In this document: piece after piece, positions 37,124 through 45,721 of the stretch
Numbering within the stretch: the stretch's first letter is position 1
How the letters are laid out: every line of letters starts with the position of its first letter
Assembly: GCF_003985145.1 (NCBI RefSeq)
Contig: NZ_ML133521.1
Location: 806,001-870,000, forward strand
Direction of reading: 5' to 3'
Origin: Rhizobium anhuiense
Lineage (GTDB): Bacteria; Pseudomonadota; Alphaproteobacteria; Rhizobiales; Rhizobiaceae
DNA: 64,000 nt
The notes under the pieces: model-generated
Told to the model about the DNA's origin: nothing
The model's database searches: none
Seen by the model: only the letters and a program-made list of their open reading frames with translations
Made by a program: the position numbers and the translations under genes

Positions 37124-37936
37124 TTAGGTCGCCGGACTGAAATCGGCGGCCAGCACCGCGTCCCTGAGCGCGCGCGAGTAGGGATGCTGCGGGTTGTCCA
37201 GGACGGGGCGGGCCTGTCCGCGTTCGACGATTTCGCCTTTGCGCATGATGATGATGTTGTCGCTGATGTAATAGGCGGTGGCGAGGTCGTGGGTGATGTA
37301 GACGATGGAAAGACCGAGCTCGTTTTTCAGGCGGCCAAAGAGGTTGACGATGGCCATGCGCAGTGATGCGTCGACCATGGAGACCGGTTCATCGGCCACC
37401 AGCAGGCGGGGTTGCGGGATCAGCGCCCGGGCGATGGCGACGCGCTGAAGCTGGCCGCCCGACAATTCGTGGGGAAACCGGCCTTTCACTTCTTCAAGGG
37501 TCAGGCCGACATGGACGAGCGCGGCATCCGCCATCCGCTCCGCCTGCTGCCGGTCCGGCCGTTTTCCCGAGAATGAAAAATTGAGGGCCGTCTCGAAGAG
37601 ATAACGGTCGACACGTTTCAGCGGATTGAAGGCTTCGAAGGGGTTTTGCAGCACCGGCTGGACCTCTTTCATGAAAGCCTTGCGTTCGGACCTGCTATGG
37701 ATGGCAACGGTCCTGCCGCTGAATTGAAGCTCGCCTTCCGTCGGTTCGGTCTGGCCGAGGATCATTGCCGCGATCGTCGATTTTCCCGAGCCGGATTCGC
37801 CGACGATCGACAGGATCTCCGGCTCCGCTCCAAGTTCGAAGCTGACGTCCTTGACCGCCGTGATCAGGCGCCGGCCGAGCATGCCGCCCTGCCGGTAGAC
37901 TTTCGTGACATGCGAGAGACGAAGAAGAGCGGTCAA
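37124..37936 (-). CDS. ABC ATPase, OppF/DppF type, arabinoside operon
   Basis: 270 residues. Walker A GESGSGKST, signature [15 protein letters not shown], Walker B LLVADEPVSMVD (Ser-Met where most have Thr-Ala). The start is probably TTG at 37936 overlapping the previous stop (TTGA), with GGGAG seven bases before it; a GTG at 37963 is possible. It is the last gene of the operon headed by the arabinofuranosidase and should pair with the OppD-like ATPase just upstream. Confidence 0.82.
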   Translation of the reverse strand: MTALLRLSHVTKVYRQGGMLGRRLITAVKDVSFELGAEPEILSIVGESGSGKSTIAAMILGQTEPTEGELQFSGRTVAIHSRSERKAFMKEVQPVLQNPFEAFNPLKRVDRYLFETALNFSFSGKRPDRQQAERMADAALVHVGLTLEEVKGRFPHELSGGQLQRVAIARALIPQPRLLVADEPVSMVDASLRMAIVNLFGRLKNELGLSIVYITHDLATAYYISDNIIIMRKGEIVERGQARPVLDNPQHPYSRALRDAVLAADFSPAT

Positions 37937-38922
37937 ACCTGATCTCCCGTAACGGCAAAACACGCCACGCGCCGCTGCGGCTCGACGGTGACCAGCGGCG
38001 GAACCTTCTGCGAGCAGATCTCCATGCGCTTGGGACAGCGCGGGTGAAACCGGCAGCCTTCCGGCGGCATGGCGAGGTTCGGCGGACGACCCTCCAGCGA
38101 AGGGCGGGCCGTCGCATCACCGATGCGCGGCAGGCTGCCGACGAGGTGCTGCGTATAGGGGTGGAGCGGTTTGTTGAAGAGTTTGGCGGTCGGCGCCTCC
38201 TCGACAAGACGCCCGGCATAGACAATGCCGATGCGGTCGGAGACCGTCGCATGAACCCCCATATCATGGGTGACGAACAGGAAGGACGAACCCATCTCGC
38301 GTTGGATTTCGCGGATCATCGATAGGACGTCGCGCTGAACGATCACGTCGAGCGCGGTCGTCGGTTCGTCGGCGATGATGAATTCCGGTGTCAGGATCGT
38401 GGCAAGCGCAATGGTCATGCGCTGGCGCATGCCGCCGGAGAGCTCGTGGGGATAGGCGTCGAGCAGATGCGGATCCAGCTTCAGCCGTTGCAGATGGGTG
38501 GCGACCCTTTCGAAAAACTCATTCCTGCCGACCTTCATGTGGCGAAAGGCGAAATCGGTGAAGGAATGACGGATCCGGCGCACCGGATTGAGCACATTCA
38601 TCGAACCCTGCATGATATAGGACAGATGCCGCCAGCGCAGAGCCAGGCGCTCCTCCGGCCTCATTGCATAGATATCCTGGGTGCCGCCGTCGAAATGGAA
38701 TGTCACCTTTCCCGAGACGACCCGGAGCGGCGGCCGGATCGCGCCGGCGATGGTCTTGATCAAGGTCGTCTTGCCGCTGCTCGATTCGCCGGCAACGCCA
38801 TAGACCTCGCCGCGGGCGATCGTCAGGCTGATATCGTCGACGGCGCGCACCTCGCGATCGACGCCGTAGAGGAAGGCACGGTAATAGGCTTTCAGATTCT
38901 CAATTTCGACCAAAGGATCCAT
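37933..38922 (-). CDS. ABC ATPase, OppD/DppD type, arabinoside operon
   Basis: 329 residues from the ATG at 38922 behind GGGAAG. Walker A GESSSGKTT, signature LSGGMRQRMTIALA, Walker [13 protein letters not shown]. The C-terminal oligopeptide/dipeptide extension holds three cysteines in the pattern CRFHPRCP..MEIC, as in DppD-type proteins that bind an iron-sulfur cluster. One base separates it from the permease upstream. Confidence 0.83.
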   Translation of the reverse strand: MDPLVEIENLKAYYRAFLYGVDREVRAVDDISLTIARGEVYGVAGESSSGKTTLIKTIAGAIRPPLRVVSGKVTFHFDGGTQDIYAMRPEERLALRWRHLSYIMQGSMNVLNPVRRIRHSFTDFAFRHMKVGRNEFFERVATHLQRLKLDPHLLDAYPHELSGGMRQRMTIALATILTPEFIIADEPTTALDVIVQRDVLSMIREIQREMGSSFLFVTHDMGVHATVSDRIGIVYAGRLVEEAPTAKLFNKPLHPYTQHLVGSLPRIGDATARPSLEGRPPNLAMPPEGCRFHPRCPKRMEICSQKVPPLVTVEPQRRVACFAVTGDQV

Positions 38923-38923
38923 A

Positions 38924-39781
38924 CTAACTTCCCATCCGGTTGAGCCGGCTGCGCGGATCATTGTATTCGTTCATCGACATGGACAGCAGGAAGAGCGCCA
39001 GGAAGAGGACGACGATGACGGCGACGGGGGCGGCCACCCACCACCATATGCCTGATATCAGCGCCGAATGCGCATTGGCCCAATAGATCATCATGCCCAT
39101 GGTCGGCGTCTCGATATCGGTGAAGCCCAGCACCGACAGGGTGATCTCCATGCCGATCGACCAGATCATGTTGTTCATCGTGGTGGCGAAGACGATCGGC
39201 AGAACATAGGGCAGGTGCTCCTCGACGAGGATCTTGCGCATGCTCATGCCGGAATAGACGCTCTGGGTGGTGAAGGATCTCGTCTTCAGGCTGATCGCCA
39301 CCGAACGGATGAGGCGTGCATCGTAGGACCAGCCGAGCGAGGCCATGATGACGATCAGCACTGTCCAGGTCATGCTGTCCTTCAGTACGAAATAGAAAAG
39401 GATCAGCAGCGGAAATTGCGGAATGACCATGACGCTGTCGTTGATGGCCATCAGCACCCGGTCGACCGCGCCGCCGGCATAGCCGGCGACGAGGCCGACG
39501 ACCAGCGAAATGATGCGTGAAATGAAGGCGACGCCGATGCCGAAAAACAGGGTGTTGCGGAGCGCGGTTGTCAGTTGCCAGAAAACATCCTGGCCACGCG
39601 ATGTCGTGCCGAGCCAATATTCGCCATCGGGCGGCATATCGGGCGGCAGAAGATAGATGTCGGTCGCGCCGTACGGCGAGAAGTAGGACATGATGACCAG
39701 CCCGACGATGACGGCAAAGAGCAGCAGGCCGCTGAGGAATTCCATATTCTGGCGCGCGAGGTCGCGGACGATCGTAAACAT
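38924..39781 (-). CDS. ABC permease, OppC/DppC type, arabinoside operon
   Basis: 285 residues with about six helices. The first helix (~18-35) is followed by a short periplasmic loop with LGTTSRGQDVFWQL, the OppC signature region, and the coupling loop near SLKTRSFTTQSVYSGMSMRK. It is separated by three bases from the upstream permease, so the two are translated together to form the channel. Confidence 0.82.
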   Translation of the reverse strand: MFTIVRDLARQNMEFLSGLLLFAVIVGLVIMSYFSPYGATDIYLLPPDMPPDGEYWLGTTSRGQDVFWQLTTALRNTLFFGIGVAFISRIISLVVGLVAGYAGGAVDRVLMAINDSVMVIPQFPLLILFYFVLKDSMTWTVLIVIMASLGWSYDARLIRSVAISLKTRSFTTQSVYSGMSMRKILVEEHLPYVLPIVFATTMNNMIWSIGMEITLSVLGFTDIETPTMGMMIYWANAHSALISGIWWWVAAPVAVIVVLFLALFLLSMSMNEYNDPRSRLNRMGS

Positions 39782-39784
39782 GCT

Positions 39785-40789
39785 CTATTCCACCTTGATG
39801 CGCGGATCGATCAGCGGGCTCAGAATGTCGATGATGAACACGGCGGCGGCAACGCCGACGATCGACAATGCGCTGAGGCCGAGCACCAGACTGTAGTCGC
39901 CGGCATGCACCGCTTCGATCAGCAGGTTTCCGATGCCCGGATAGCCGAAGACGATTTCGGTAATGACCGTGCCGTTGAAGATCGCGCCGAGCGACATGGC
40001 AAGCCCGGTGAACTGCGGCACCATGGCATTGCGGGCGATATAGGAGCGCAGAATCTTGCGCTTCGGAACGCCGCCCAGCTCGGCGAAGACGACGTAATCC
40101 TCGGTGATGATGTTGGAAACGAGCGCGCGCATGCCGATCAGCCAGCTGCCGGCGCCGACCATGATCAGTGACAAGGCCGGCAGGATCGAGTGTTTCAGGA
40201 TATCGAGGACGAGGGCAAAGGAGAGGTCGAGATTGGCGTTCATCTCGTAGCCGCCATTGATCGGCAGCACCGGCCAGAGATAGCCGAAGACAATCAGAAG
40301 CACGAAGGCCAGGATGTAATAGGGAATGGGAAGCAGGGCGATGAAGACGAGGCTGACGGCCTTCAGCACCATGTCCTTGCGGTAATAACCGGCGAGCGCG
40401 CCGATCGCATTGCCGAGGACGAAGGTGATCAGGGTCGACACCGACATCAGCCCGATGGTCCAGGGCAGGGACCGCAGGATGATGGTGGAAACGGGGGTGG
40501 GAAAAGCCGAGAGCGAGGGACCGAGATCACCGGTCGCAAGCCGCAGCCAGAAATGCAGGTATTGCTGCCAGATCGAGCCCTCCATGCCGTAAAGCTCGCG
40601 AAGCGACTGGCGCATCAGTTCGATCGCATTCGGATCGGACTGCCCCATCTGGGTGATGGCGCCTATGCTTTCTTCGACCGGATCGATCGGGGTCAGGTGG
40701 GTGACGAAGAATGTTATCGTCACGCCAAGAAATACAACAAGCAGAAACTGACCGAACCGCTTCAGCACAAAGATCAGATAGGACGTCAT
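39785..40789 (-). CDS. ABC permease, OppB/DppB type, arabinoside operon
   Basis: 334 residues. N-terminal helix LKRFGQFLLVVFLGVTITFF is the usual OppB start; a periplasmic loop with the family's dipeptide-permease features precedes five further helices. The coupling loop is around NIITEDYVVFAELGGVPKRK. It follows the binding-protein gene after a 113-bp gap that carries two strong hairpins. Confidence 0.82.
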   Translation of the reverse strand: MTSYLIFVLKRFGQFLLVVFLGVTITFFVTHLTPIDPVEESIGAITQMGQSDPNAIELMRQSLRELYGMEGSIWQQYLHFWLRLATGDLGPSLSAFPTPVSTIILRSLPWTIGLMSVSTLITFVLGNAIGALAGYYRKDMVLKAVSLVFIALLPIPYYILAFVLLIVFGYLWPVLPINGGYEMNANLDLSFALVLDILKHSILPALSLIMVGAGSWLIGMRALVSNIITEDYVVFAELGGVPKRKILRSYIARNAMVPQFTGLAMSLGAIFNGTVITEIVFGYPGIGNLLIEAVHAGDYSLVLGLSALSIVGVAAAVFIIDILSPLIDPRIKVE

Positions 40790-40832
40790 AGGGCGGTGGT
40801 TCCTCTCTGGTTCCCTTCATCAAGTGGAAAGG

Positions 40833-40861
40833 ATCGACGGACATGCCACATGCCCGTCGAT
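40833..40861 (-). terminator. Hairpin after the arabinoside binding-protein gene (second of two)
   Basis: ATCGACGGACATG-CCA-CATGCCCGTCGAT forms a 13-bp stem with one mismatch. It has no T-tract. With the neighbouring hairpin it probably stabilises the binding-protein mRNA or causes partial termination before the permease genes. Confidence 0.55.
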
Positions 40862-40867
40862 TAGGGG

Positions 40868-40892
40868 GCCGGCGCGCAACACTCGCGCCGGC
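40868..40892 (-). terminator. Perfect 9-bp hairpin after the arabinoside binding-protein gene
   Basis: GCCGGCGCG and CGCGCCGGC are perfect arms around a seven-base loop, 11 bases beyond the binding-protein stop. Same position and design as the hairpin behind agpA at 13022-13044. Confidence 0.6.
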
Positions 40893-40902
40893 GTTGGGAG
40901 GA

Positions 40903-42807
40903 TTATTTCGGTTGTGCCGGCTTCAGCTTGACCATCATCAGCCTGGAGTTGGCCCAATTCGGCACCGGATCGGTATAGGGGTCTGATATCGTTGGATAAC
41001 CGGTCCAATAGGTCGTATCCATCGAGGTGAAGACGTTATAGGACATCAGCGGGATCGTCGGCATTTCGCGGGCCACCAGCTTCAGATAATCCTTGCCGAG
41101 CTCAACGCCCTTCGGATCATCGGCGCTGATGCCGCGAATGCTTTCGATGATCTTATCGAGATCCGGATTGCTCCAGCGCTGCCAGTTGCGCGGCGGCTGA
41201 TTGTCACCCTTCTTGGCCACGAACTGCGAATGCCAGCTGTCGAGGAAGAACGACAGATCGGGATCGCCGCCCCAGGTTTCGACGCTCCAGGCGATCGCCA
41301 CCTGGAAATCGCCGGGCTGGAGTGCCGTCTGCCAAAGTTTCGCGGCCGGCACGGCTTTGGCGTCGATACCGAAGGCGGCCCATTGCTGCGCAATCAGCGT
41401 CCCGGCCCGGGTGAAGACCGAGCGGGTGTCGCCCTCGACCGTCATCCGGATCTTGAAGGGCTGTCCATCCGGGGTCAGCCATTTGCCGCCGGATTTCTTG
41501 AAGCCTGCCTTCTCCAGCAGTTCGCCGGCAGCCTTCGGATCCGGTTTCCACCAGCCATAGCCGAAGGCACCGCTGATTGCCTGCGGGTCGGTCGGGATCT
41601 GGTCCTTGAACTTCGGCTGCTTGCGCAGGATATCGGCGATCTGTTGCCCGACCGTCGGGTCATAAGGCTTGATCTTGCTCTTGCCGGTATCGATCTCGAA
41701 ATCCTTCAGCCAATCCTGCATCGGCGCCTGATAGTCCTTCATCGTGGCCGCCGTCGGCGGCACGCCGAGAGCCGACAGCGTCGCAGCGCCGCGGTAGCTC
41801 GCCATGTCAACGGCCTTGATGTCGATCAGCAGGGCAAGCGCCCAGCGTACATCGGCGTTGTCGAAGGGCGGATTCTGGGTGTTGAAAATGACAGCCGGAA
41901 GTGTCGGATCCGGATGGGCGAAGGGGAAGCCCGGGAACCAGGTCTCGATCGACTTCGATTTTTCCTTCAGCGTGAACATGCCCTCGGGCGTGTTGTCGTG
42001 AATGATATCGAGATTGTGCTCGAGCTGAGCGATAGTGCGTTTATCCGGCGGGCCGGGATCGGTATAGGTCACGTATTTCGGGGCCGGCTCGCCGAAGCGG
42101 GCAAGCGATGTCCGCTGCCAGTCGTCACGCTTCTCCCAGGTATACCACTTGCCCTGGGGATCGTAGGACTTGAGCTTGTAGGCGCCGAGCGAGACGGGAT
42201 TGGCGAAATCATAGCGAAGCGGATCTTCGACTTTCTCGAAGACATGCTTGGGCATGATCCAGGCGCCGTTCCAGCGAACGGTGAAGATGGCGTGGAAGCG
42301 CGAATTGGGCTTCTTCAGCTTGAACACCACAGTCGAGGAGTCGGTCGCCTCGACGCTTGCCACCTGCACCGAGAAGGCAGCACTCCAGACCATGCCGGGG
42401 TGATCCATCTGCGTCTTGACGGTATAGACCACGTCGTCTGCCGTGAACTCCACGCCGTCGCTCCAGAAGAGCCCCTTGCGCAGTTTCACGGTCATCTCGG
42501 TGAAGTCGGCATTATATTGCGGCTTGTCGGCAGCCAGCGAATTGTCCCAGGTCGCGCCGCCAAGCCCTTGTTCGGGGTCGATATACCAGAGCGTATCCAT
42601 GGTCAGCTGCTGCAGGCCGGTCGATACGCCGCCGCCGCCATTGACCCAGATGTTGAACCAGCCGGGATTTTTGATCGTCCCTTCCGGATTTTCGACGATG
42701 AGCGTCTCCTTGCGCGGCAAGGAGGTGTAGTCATCAGCCTTGGCCGCCGCTGTCAGGCCGAGTGCGGCCAGCGCGACGCCAAATGCGAGCCTCTTCCACT
42801 GTTGCAT
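40903..42807 (-). CDS. Periplasmic binding protein, oligopeptide-binding family, probably for arabinosides
   Basis: 634 residues from the ATG at 42807 behind AGGGAGGAG. Signal peptide MQQWKRLAFGVALAALGLTA with cleavage near AKA-DDY. The body is SBP_bac_5 type (LRKGLFWSDGVEFTADDVVY). Like AgpA it belongs to a family best known for peptides, but it follows a GH51 arabinofuranosidase and precedes the matching permeases and ATPases. Uptake of arabinose-containing oligosaccharides is therefore inferred; peptides cannot be excluded by sequence. Confidence 0.8.
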   Translation of the reverse strand: MQQWKRLAFGVALAALGLTAAAKADDYTSLPRKETLIVENPEGTIKNPGWFNIWVNGGGGVSTGLQQLTMDTLWYIDPEQGLGGATWDNSLAADKPQYNADFTEMTVKLRKGLFWSDGVEFTADDVVYTVKTQMDHPGMVWSAAFSVQVASVEATDSSTVVFKLKKPNSRFHAIFTVRWNGAWIMPKHVFEKVEDPLRYDFANPVSLGAYKLKSYDPQGKWYTWEKRDDWQRTSLARFGEPAPKYVTYTDPGPPDKRTIAQLEHNLDIIHDNTPEGMFTLKEKSKSIETWFPGFPFAHPDPTLPAVIFNTQNPPFDNADVRWALALLIDIKAVDMASYRGAATLSALGVPPTAATMKDYQAPMQDWLKDFEIDTGKSKIKPYDPTVGQQIADILRKQPKFKDQIPTDPQAISGAFGYGWWKPDPKAAGELLEKAGFKKSGGKWLTPDGQPFKIRMTVEGDTRSVFTRAGTLIAQQWAAFGIDAKAVPAAKLWQTALQPGDFQVAIAWSVETWGGDPDLSFFLDSWHSQFVAKKGDNQPPRNWQRWSNPDLDKIIESIRGISADDPKGVELGKDYLKLVAREMPTIPLMSYNVFTSMDTTYWTGYPTISDPYTDPVPNWANSRLMMVKLKPAQPK

Positions 42808-42973
42808 GAACTCCTCCCTAGAAAGCGACGATACGGCGGCCGCAAAGGCACGCAGGGGCACGTCGCGGTTGTCGGTTCGCAGAGGCAGAGCCTCAGTGAA
42901 CCATCCCTCCGGCCCGCCTGCCTCCTCGCAGTGAGCCGAATATCTTCAGCCGGGGCTTACCCGGCGACGGCTG

Positions 42974-44482
42974 TCACACCGACAGCCGGATGACATTGTA
43001 GGACAGCGGTTTCAGCGCTGTCCGCACCCGTCCATCCTCGACCTTCGCAGTCTCGACATTGACCGGAGCGACCGTCTTCGGCCGCGCAGCCGTATTGACG
43101 GCTTCCAGGTCGCCATGGGTCATCTCCACCTGCTCGACCACCCGGGCGGCTCCGAAACCTTCCAGCCGCACGTCGAGATCGAGCGCCGCGTTCGGATGAC
43201 GGTTGACGGCAAAGAAGGTGAGCTGCCTGCCGTCTTCGGAATGGACGGCCGATACGTCGAGATAGGGGACGTCGTTCTCTTCGTCGCTGTCATAGGTCGG
43301 GCCGTCGACGACCAGCTGCAGCGCCGAGCCGCGGCCATATCGGGAAGCGTAGTAGAAGGGGTAATAGATCGTCTGGCGCCAGGCCGCACCGCCGTCCTCG
43401 GTCATAATAGGGGCGATGACGTTGACGAGTTGGGCGATGCAGGCGATGCGCACCCGGTCGGAGCGGCGGATGAAGGTGTTCAAAATGCCGCCGACCTGCA
43501 GCACGTCTTCGAAATTATAGATATCTTCCAGGAGATGCGGCGCATCCGGCCATTCGTCGCGCGCCAGGATCTCCTTGTCCTGCTGGTTGGAATGATACCA
43601 GACGTTCCATTCGTCGAAGGAAATGCCGATCGTCTTCTTGGAGCGTTTTTTCGCCTTGATGTAGTCGATCACGCCGCCGATTGTGGTGATGTAGCGGTCG
43701 AGTTTCGTCGCGCGGGCGAGATAATTGAGCGTATTTTTCTCGCGATTGGCAAAATACATGTGCAGCGAAATATGGTCGGCGCTGTCATAGCACTGGTCGA
43801 GAACCTGAGCTTCCCACTCGGGATAGGTCTTCATATCGGAATTGGACGAGCCGCAGACCACGAGTTCGAGCGATTTGTCGAAGCCGCGCATGGCTTTGGC
43901 CGTCTCATCCGCCAGCCGGCCATATTCATAGGCCGACTTGTGACCGACCTGCCAGGGCCCATCCATCTCGTTGCCGAGGCACCACAATTTGACATCGTGC
44001 GGATTGGACCAGCCGTGCTTGCGGCGCAGGTCCGACCAGTAGGTGCCGCCGGGATGATTGCAATATTCCAGGAAATTGCGGGCGGCATCGAGGCCGCGTG
44101 ATCCGAGATTGACGGCGAGCATCGGCTTGGTGTTGGCCTTCTTGCACCAGTCGACGAATTCATTGACGCCGATCTGGTTGGCTTCGCGGGTGCGCCAGGC
44201 AAGATCGAGGCGAACCGGGCGCTCCGAACGCGGGCCGACACCGTCTTCCCAATTATAGGCCGAGACGAAATTGCCGCCGGGATAACGGCAATATGGCGTG
44301 TCGAGCTCACGCACAAGATCGAGCACGTCGCGGCGAAATCCGTCCTCGTCGGCTGTGGGATGTCCGGGCTCATAGATGCCGCCGTAAATCGCTCTGCCGA
44401 GATGTTCGAGAAATGAACTGTAGAGCCTGGCGTCAATGGTCGCGACGCGGAAATCGCGGTGGGCAACGACATTCGTCTTCAA
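42974..44482 (-). CDS. abfA: GH51 alpha-L-arabinofuranosidase
   Basis: 502 residues. The acid/base Glu lies in CLGNEMDGPW and the nucleophile Glu in GISFDEWNVWY, both family 51 signatures. A TIM barrel is followed by a beta-sandwich ending near SYNVIRLSV. There is no signal peptide, so it acts in the cytoplasm on imported arabinosides. The start is TTG behind GGGAGGATC. First gene of the minus-strand operon with the ABC transporter; the 210-bp gap upstream carries a probable site for the neighbouring ArsR-like regulator. Confidence 0.88.
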   Translation of the reverse strand: MKTNVVAHRDFRVATIDARLYSSFLEHLGRAIYGGIYEPGHPTADEDGFRRDVLDLVRELDTPYCRYPGGNFVSAYNWEDGVGPRSERPVRLDLAWRTREANQIGVNEFVDWCKKANTKPMLAVNLGSRGLDAARNFLEYCNHPGGTYWSDLRRKHGWSNPHDVKLWCLGNEMDGPWQVGHKSAYEYGRLADETAKAMRGFDKSLELVVCGSSNSDMKTYPEWEAQVLDQCYDSADHISLHMYFANREKNTLNYLARATKLDRYITTIGGVIDYIKAKKRSKKTIGISFDEWNVWYHSNQQDKEILARDEWPDAPHLLEDIYNFEDVLQVGGILNTFIRRSDRVRIACIAQLVNVIAPIMTEDGGAAWRQTIYYPFYYASRYGRGSALQLVVDGPTYDSDEENDVPYLDVSAVHSEDGRQLTFFAVNRHPNAALDLDVRLEGFGAARVVEQVEMTHGDLEAVNTAARPKTVAPVNVETAKVEDGRVRTALKPLSYNVIRLSV

Positions 44483-44670
44483 CGGATCCTCCCGTTTATA
44501 TATCAGAATTTTTGTTTTCTTGCCTCTAACTTGATATCAGGAATGTCGTTCTGTCAACCGAGTTGCGGTTTTAATCATACTAATTCAATTTTCTAAAATA
44601 ATTGTTTTATTACAGTATGTTGTCGTGCATTTTTGGTTGTCAAATCTGGAAAGAAGCGTGATCTTTAAAT

Positions 44671-44687
44671 CAAGATTTCCGATATTT
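44671..44687. promoter_or_regulatory. Half site matching the regulator's inverted repeat, upstream of abfA
   Basis: GATTTCCGATAT (complement ATATCGGAAATC) is identical over 12 bases to one arm of the inverted repeat at 45625-45662. It sits just beyond the regulator's stop, in the 210-bp AT-rich stretch from which abfA is transcribed. Looser relatives (ATATCAGAAT, ATATCAGGAAT) occur nearer abfA around 44505 and 44533. Confidence 0.5.
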
Positions 44688-44692
44688 ATAAT

Positions 44693-45619
44693 TCAGACAT
44701 GCAGCCGCATGATGATATCGCGTCCATGATTTCCGAAGCCGCGGCCGAAAATATTCACGCCGCCGGTATGGCCGGCATTCTCGGCGATGCCGACCCTAAG
44801 CCGGATCGAGGAGTGCTGGGCAAGCGCCAGATCGCTGAGCGTGACATTCGATGCGGCGATGCCGTCGATGAAGGTTCCGCGCGTCGAGATGCGCCAGGTC
44901 TTCATCATCCCATATTGCGAGCCCTCGAGCTTCCACCATGCCGGCGTGAAGGCGCCGCGCTTGTCGCCGTAATCGCCGGGCGATGTCCAGGTGCCGATCG
45001 CCATGCCGTTGACCCAGAGCGTGATATCGGAGGGCCAGTCCGGATTGGTGCCGGGCACCTCGGACGACAGCTCCAGCGAAAACTCGATGGCGCGGATATC
45101 CTTGTTCAACACCTTGGCGTTGTTGGGGAATTTATATTCCACATAGCCCCGGCCGAACCAGACGAGCCCGGCCTGCATGCGCTGCGGATCGAGGAAATAG
45201 TCCGGCACATCGAGGGGACCGATGACGCTCTCGGTAGAGCAAAGACCGCAGGGCGCATGGACATCGCAACTGGTGTAGAGCCCCACAGGCATCTCGACTT
45301 CGATGATATTGTTGGCCCTTTGGGCAGCACTTTCCTCGAAGCTGATCAGAATTTCGCTGTAGATCGCCGAGCAGATCTTCTGATTTCCCTTGCGGGCTTT
45401 CGCCAGCTGGGAATCGACAAGCCGGGCGTCCTCCAAAATCTGGATGCCGGTTGCGACGGTGGATTGGGGGAGGGAAAGCGCGCGTGCGATGTCGTTGATA
45501 TTCATCGGCCCTTTGGCACAGAGCAGCTTGAGAATCTCAATCCGCGCCGGCGCCGAAAGGGCGCGGATCGCATCGTTATTTTCGCCGGCGGCAATCGTCA
45601 AAAACGAGCGTTCCATCAT
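44693..45619 (-). CDS. ArsR-like winged-helix regulator with large C-terminal domain, arabinoside operon
   Basis: About 308 residues; tandem ATGs at 45619 and 45616 follow GGGGGA. Residues ~10-75 are an ArsR-like winged helix (ALSAPARIEILKLLCAKGPM, ALSLPQSTVATGIQILEDA). A ~220-residue C-terminal domain contains CDVHAPCGLC, a possible metal site, and a beta-rich part that could bind sugar. It lies directly upstream of the abfA operon on the same strand. The perfect inverted repeat at its start suggests autoregulation, and the half site before abfA suggests control of that operon. Confidence 0.75.
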   Translation of the reverse strand: MMERSFLTIAAGENNDAIRALSAPARIEILKLLCAKGPMNINDIARALSLPQSTVATGIQILEDARLVDSQLAKARKGNQKICSAIYSEILISFEESAAQRANNIIEVEMPVGLYTSCDVHAPCGLCSTESVIGPLDVPDYFLDPQRMQAGLVWFGRGYVEYKFPNNAKVLNKDIRAIEFSLELSSEVPGTNPDWPSDITLWVNGMAIGTWTSPGDYGDKRGAFTPAWWKLEGSQYGMMKTWRISTRGTFIDGIAASNVTLSDLALAQHSSIRLRVGIAENAGHTGGVNIFGRGFGNHGRDIIMRLHV

Positions 45620-45624
45620 TCCCC

Positions 45625-45662
45625 CATGATTTCCGATAAAATGATGTATATCGGAAATCATG
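45625..45662. promoter_or_regulatory. Perfect 14-bp inverted repeat, probable operator of the ArsR-like regulator
   Basis: CATGATTTCCGATA and TATCGGAAATCATG are perfect 14-base arms with a 10-base spacer, ending six bases before the regulator's first ATG. Bound protein would block transcription or translation start. Confidence 0.7.
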
Positions 45663-45721
45663 ATACATCAAGTGGGGATGCTTCGACGGTTTGATTGTTA
45701 TTGTTGAGAAAGACGTCATTC

